NCBI GenBank assembly: GCA_039811765.1
Contig: JBDHZF010000129.1
Span: forward strand, 1-6,890
DNA length: 6,890 nucleotides
From: JAGQUL01 sp039811765
Lineage (GTDB): Bacteria > Actinomycetota > Thermoleophilia > Gaiellales > SKUG01
Direction: 5' to 3'
Shown here: one piece after another, positions 4,730 to 6,890 of the stretch
Numbering within the stretch: position 1 is the stretch's first letter
How the letters are laid out: every line of letters begins with the position of its first letter
Position numbers and translations under genes: made by a program
The notes under the pieces: generated by a model
The model's input: the letters and a program-made list of their open reading frames with translations, nothing else
Told to the model about the DNA's origin: nothing
The model's database searches: none

Positions 4730-4759
4730 TTGAGCGAGCAGTCGCGGGACGGGTAGGGT
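4730..4759 (+). promoter_or_regulatory. Possible promoter of the M4 peptidase gene
   Basis: TTGAGC (4730-4735) and TAGGGT (4754-4759) are separated by 18 bases; the -10 fits TANNNT. Transcription would start near 4766 with a leader of about 56 bases ending in AAGGGA nine bases before the ATG. It lies after the strong terminator of RNA 2, which supports an independent start. Confidence 0.4.
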
Positions 4760-4821
4760 TTCGCTCGGAAACGCTGGAGCATGGACGCTCTCCGGCGGAC
4801 ACAGGGAAGGGACGCCCGCTC

Positions 4822-5808
4822 ATGAACACCGCTGCAGTGCCGACTTCGGCATCCGCAATCGCGACGCCTCCGGTCACGGCGCCGTTTCTTTCGGAGAACG
4901 ACGTGATCATCGTCATTCCGCGCGACACGTCGCGAGAGCGGCAATCGTTCGGCACGGGTGGATACGAGGCAGCGCGTCAGGGGCCCAGTCAGCAGCAGAT
5001 GCAACGTCGGTTGGAATCGACCGTTGCAGACATCCAGGCCAAGTACGCGCAGCTTGGCATTCGCCCGAGCGAAGGCAACGGCCGAATGATCTCGACGTAC
5101 GTGCCGCAATACGAGAACGCCGCGTACCTCCCCAAGGGCGGCCGGCTCTCCAACGGCGTCGTGATACCCGATGATTCGATCATCGTCGGTCGAGATTCGC
5201 GATCGGGGCAGCCGTTCCTCGAGTCGGAGGACGTCATCGCCCACGAACTCGGGCATCGCATCTTGGACCACATCACGAAGCAGCCGCTGTCGCTGGATCC
5301 ACGCAGCCAGGACGCAGCGCTGCACGAGTCGATCGCGGACACGTTCGCCGCGCTGATCGACGACGTCGATCCGTGGACGCTCGGCGAGGAATTGGTCGAG
5401 CCCGTGCGCCACATGGACCATCCCGAGGTGCAGGGCGATCCCGGCACGATTGCCGAGATGAACGCCGGCATCCGCTCGGGCCAATGGGACACTCCTATCG
5501 GGCTCGACGAGCGCCTCAACGAGGTCACGGCTACCGATCCGCACTGGTTGGCAGGCGTGCCGAACAAGGCCGCCTCGATCATCGGCGCGCAGCTCGGGCG
5601 CGACACGCTCGGCAAGATCTACATCGACGCGCTGCGCAAGTACGTCGGTCCCGGCCAGAAGTTCGAAGGCTTCGCCGTGGCGACGATGCGATCAGCGATC
5701 GACTTGTTCGGCCCGAAGAGCCGCGAGGCGCTGGCAACGCGCGATGCATGGGACGCGGTTGGCGTGCTCGACCTCGTCACGGCGCAGCTGTCGCCTGCGC
5801 GTGCATGA
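4822..5808 (+). CDS. Thermolysin-family (M4) zinc metallopeptidase without signal peptide or propeptide
   Basis: This 328-residue protein has the M4 hallmarks in order. VIAHELGH gives the zinc ligands H141 and H145 and the catalytic E142. HESIAD supplies the third ligand E169 and D173, matching NExxSD of thermolysin. WTLGE is at 185-189 and EPVRHMDHPEVQGDP at 193-207. H241 in PHWLAGVPNKAAS lines up with thermolysin His231 in its VHINSGIINKAAY. GKIYIDALRKYV (264-275), a KFEGFAVA helix and AWDAVGV (309-315) match the C-terminal fold. The length equals a mature M4 enzyme, while typical precursors add a signal peptide and about 200 residues of FTP/PepSY prodomain; neither is here. The first 25 residues are Ala/Ser/Thr/Pro-rich. 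No in-frame start lies further upstream, and AAGGGA precedes this ATG. It is probably an active endopeptidase that stays in the cytoplasm or leaves by a non-Sec route, as discussed for protealysin-like enzymes. The next gene follows within 12-33 bp. Confidence 0.93.
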   Translation: MNTAAVPTSASAIATPPVTAPFLSENDVIIVIPRDTSRERQSFGTGGYEAARQGPSQQQMQRRLESTVADIQAKYAQLGIRPSEGNGRMISTYVPQYENAAYLPKGGRLSNGVVIPDDSIIVGRDSRSGQPFLESEDVIAHELGHRILDHITKQPLSLDPRSQDAALHESIADTFAALIDDVDPWTLGEELVEPVRHMDHPEVQGDPGTIAEMNAGIRSGQWDTPIGLDERLNEVTATDPHWLAGVPNKAASIIGAQLGRDTLGKIYIDALRKYVGPGQKFEGFAVATMRSAIDLFGPKSREALATRDAWDAVGVLDLVTAQLSPARA

Positions 5809-5820
5809 CCCGCGTCGGGC

Positions 5821-6516
5821 GTGATCGTCAGCATTCGCGTCATGGATATCCATGCGCGCGCTACAGGTGACGATCGCTCTTCGGCTTGCGACCTTGCATC
5901 GATCGTGCTCGCGCACGGTCGGCGTGATCGTCCGCAAGGCGCGCCTGAGCAAGTTCCCGTCGATGTCGCTGATCGATCGGAGCGGGATGGCTTCGACGCG
6001 CGAAGCGTGATCGTGCTCGCGCTGGTGGTCGCCGTGCTCGCGTCGGTCGTCGGATGGGTTGCGACGGGTCGCACACCGGAGCCGACGGCGCCTGCGGCGA
6101 AGCCGGCGAGCGCCGATGTCGGCGCCGAAGCGAAGTCTGGGCAGCGCGTCGTGTCGGACGCGACGACGCCAGCGACTCCGGCGATCCGGGGCGTCGACTT
6201 GGCGTTGGGGCGCGTCGCTTCGACCAGCACGGGAACCGGGATCGCGACGCTGTCGATCGGGATCGCCAACCGCGGAAGCCGTGACTTCGCGGCCGTTGAC
6301 GGCGCGAGCGTGCTCGTCATCGTCGACGGTGCGATCGGCGCGACCCAGCAGCTTCCCGCGATCGAGGCTGGTGCGTCGACGAAGCTCGACGTCCGCCTGA
6401 ACTGGTGCCCCGCGGGCGCGGTGCCTGTGACGGTGGTGCTCGATCCGGGCGCCGTCGTGCGCGAGGCCGACGAGCGCAACGGTTCGATCAGTCGCGCGGT
6501 CGACTTCGGGTGTTGA
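5821..6516 (+). CDS. Membrane-anchored protein with a CARDB-type extracellular domain
   Basis: Counting from the GTG at 5821 the protein has 231 residues; ATG 5842 (224 residues) is equally possible. Neither has a clear ribosome binding site, and third-position GC is low for the first 40 codons, so the true start may be later. A polar, charged N-terminus precedes one membrane helix at about 62-81 (SVIVLALVVAVLASVVGWV). A Pro/Ala linker follows, then a beta-rich domain at about 124-228. That domain has the CARDB pattern: VDLALGRV, then LSIGIANRGS, a VIVDG hairpin, LPAIEAGAS, and VVLDPGAVVREADERNGS near the end. CARDB domains are Ig-like folds of bacterial surface proteins linked to adhesion or display. 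Cys196 and the C-terminal Cys231 could form a disulfide. The gene lies 12 bp after the M4 peptidase stop, so the pair is likely one operon and the domain may present or bind the peptidase; that is inference. Confidence 0.8.
   Translation: MIVSIRVMDIHARATGDDRSSACDLASIVLAHGRRDRPQGAPEQVPVDVADRSERDGFDARSVIVLALVVAVLASVVGWVATGRTPEPTAPAAKPASADVGAEAKSGQRVVSDATTPATPAIRGVDLALGRVASTSTGTGIATLSIGIANRGSRDFAAVDGASVLVIVDGAIGATQQLPAIEAGASTKLDVRLNWCPAGAVPVTVVLDPGAVVREADERNGSISRAVDFGC
5841..5854. promoter_or_regulatory. Perfect 14-base palindrome at a candidate start
   Basis: CATGGATATCCATG is its own reverse complement and includes the candidate ATG at 5842 of the CARDB gene. It might be an operator or simply a chance palindrome; no second copy is present. 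Confidence 0.25.
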
Positions 6517-6578
6517 CGGCTGGCGCGGCCGCGAGGCGGTGGCCGGTTGTGGACTCGGTCGTGGCCAGCGTCGGCAGC

Positions 6579-6597
6579 GCGCGCGTGGGACGCGCGC
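6579..6597 (+). other. Very stable GC hairpin in the spacer before the last gene
   Basis: GCGCGCGT (6579-6586) pairs with ACGCGCGC (6590-6597) around GGG, 62 bases after the CARDB stop and 31 bases before the next ATG. No T tract follows, so it is either a weak or factor-aided terminator or a leader structure of the next gene. The palindrome GCTCGAGC lies just downstream (6601-6608). The rest of the 112-bp spacer shows nothing I can name. Confidence 0.4.
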
Positions 6598-6628
6598 CAT
6601 GCTCGAGCTGCGAAGCGACAGGACGACG

Positions 6629-6890
6629 ATGACCCAGCTCACGGCCAATGCTCCCGCCGCCGCCGCGAAAACCGCGACGCCCCCGATCTTGGACACGTCG
6701 TCCACGTCCAAGATCCCCGAGGTTCCCGCGCCGGCCGGTACCGGCTTGGGTTCGCCCACGGGCAACATTCTCATCGCGCGGCTCGACGCGAAGGCCGACT
6801 TGAGCTTCGCTTCGTCGATGCCGCGTGGACCGGAGCGCAAGCAGGCGGTGTACGACGCGCTCGTGAAGACCGCGCAGCGCAGCCAGGTGG
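6629..6890 (+). CDS. N-terminus of a probable subtilisin-like (S8) protease, 3' end outside the window
   Basis: The ATG at 6629 has AGGA five bases upstream; 87 codons are visible before the window ends. The first 45 residues are Ala/Pro/Thr/Ser-rich with no signal peptide or membrane segment and include TATPPI, close to the IATPPV of the upstream M4 peptidase. Then come ILIARLDAKADLSFASSM, PRGPERKQAVYDALVKTA and QRSQV. A run of the form ADLS, a charged turn, VYDAL, a helix and SQ is familiar from the N-terminal prodomains (inhibitor I9-like) of bacterial S8 proteases. The catalytic Asp, His and Ser would lie beyond the window, so this is a suggestion from about 35 residues. If right, two proteases of different clans flank a membrane CARDB protein. 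Any other large protein with a related prodomain-like helix would also fit. Confidence 0.6.
   Translation, partial: MTQLTANAPAAAAKTATPPILDTSSTSKIPEVPAPAGTGLGSPTGNILIARLDAKADLSFASSMPRGPERKQAVYDALVKTAQRSQV

Noticed and set aside
4124..4756. Short plus-strand open frames within the C-loop RNA region
   Set aside because: None has a convincing ribosome binding site, they run through stable terminator hairpins, and the conserved features are loops and spacing rather than a reading frame.
3883..5544. A 553-codon open frame on the minus strand covering the small-RNA region and half of the M4 peptidase gene
   Set aside because: It is antisense to a peptidase with intact catalytic motifs and to two strong plus-strand terminators. 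Its product is Arg-rich with no recognisable domain, typical of shadow frames in high-GC DNA.
5692..6840. A 382-codon minus-strand open frame opposite the CARDB gene
   Set aside because: The plus strand has a membrane helix and a CARDB pattern; the minus product is low-complexity and Arg-rich, spanning two real plus-strand genes.

Overview
This is a high-GC bacterial window that reads as Actinomycetota. The evidence is two near-perfect LexA boxes of the actinobacterial/Gram-positive type, LPxTG-type surface proteins, probable leaderless starts, and RNAs with C-rich loops resembling the actinobacterial 6C RNA. A deeper placement (for example Acidimicrobiia or Thermoleophilia) is only a guess. 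There are no tRNA or rRNA genes, CRISPR arrays or transposons.

Layout. (1) 1-3660 holds envelope genes: a Thr/Ser-rich LPFTG protein (its start codon is cut by one base at the left edge), a shared terminator hairpin, a convergent lipoprotein with duplicated helical domains, a short divergent spacer with a 9+9 bp palindrome overlapping the start of an unknown 112-residue protein, a 114-residue glycine-zipper membrane protein, and a convergent LPMTG protein with two membrane segments. (2) 3661-4821 has no gene longer than 36 codons but is the most interesting part. It carries two LexA boxes, a 36-residue single-pass membrane protein with an excellent ribosome binding site, and two tandem small-RNA units. 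Each unit has a conserved upstream box, a 5' hairpin, four GTCCCCC motifs mostly displayed in hairpin loops, and a strong terminator. (3) 4822-6890 encodes a thermolysin-family (M4) peptidase without signal peptide or propeptide, a membrane-anchored CARDB-domain protein, and the beginning of a protein that looks like the prodomain of a subtilisin-like (S8) protease.

How the parts may work together. The small protein has the layout of SOS-induced membrane division inhibitors such as Caulobacter SidA, although its sequence does not prove that role. The C-loop RNAs resemble a doubled and enlarged 6C RNA and could pair with G-rich ribosome binding sites; the LPMTG gene and the M4 peptidase gene on either side both carry GGGACG there, complementary to the loop motif CGTCCC. 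The remaining genes suggest surface display and proteolysis. No sortase, LexA or secretion-machine gene is present, so these links are inference.
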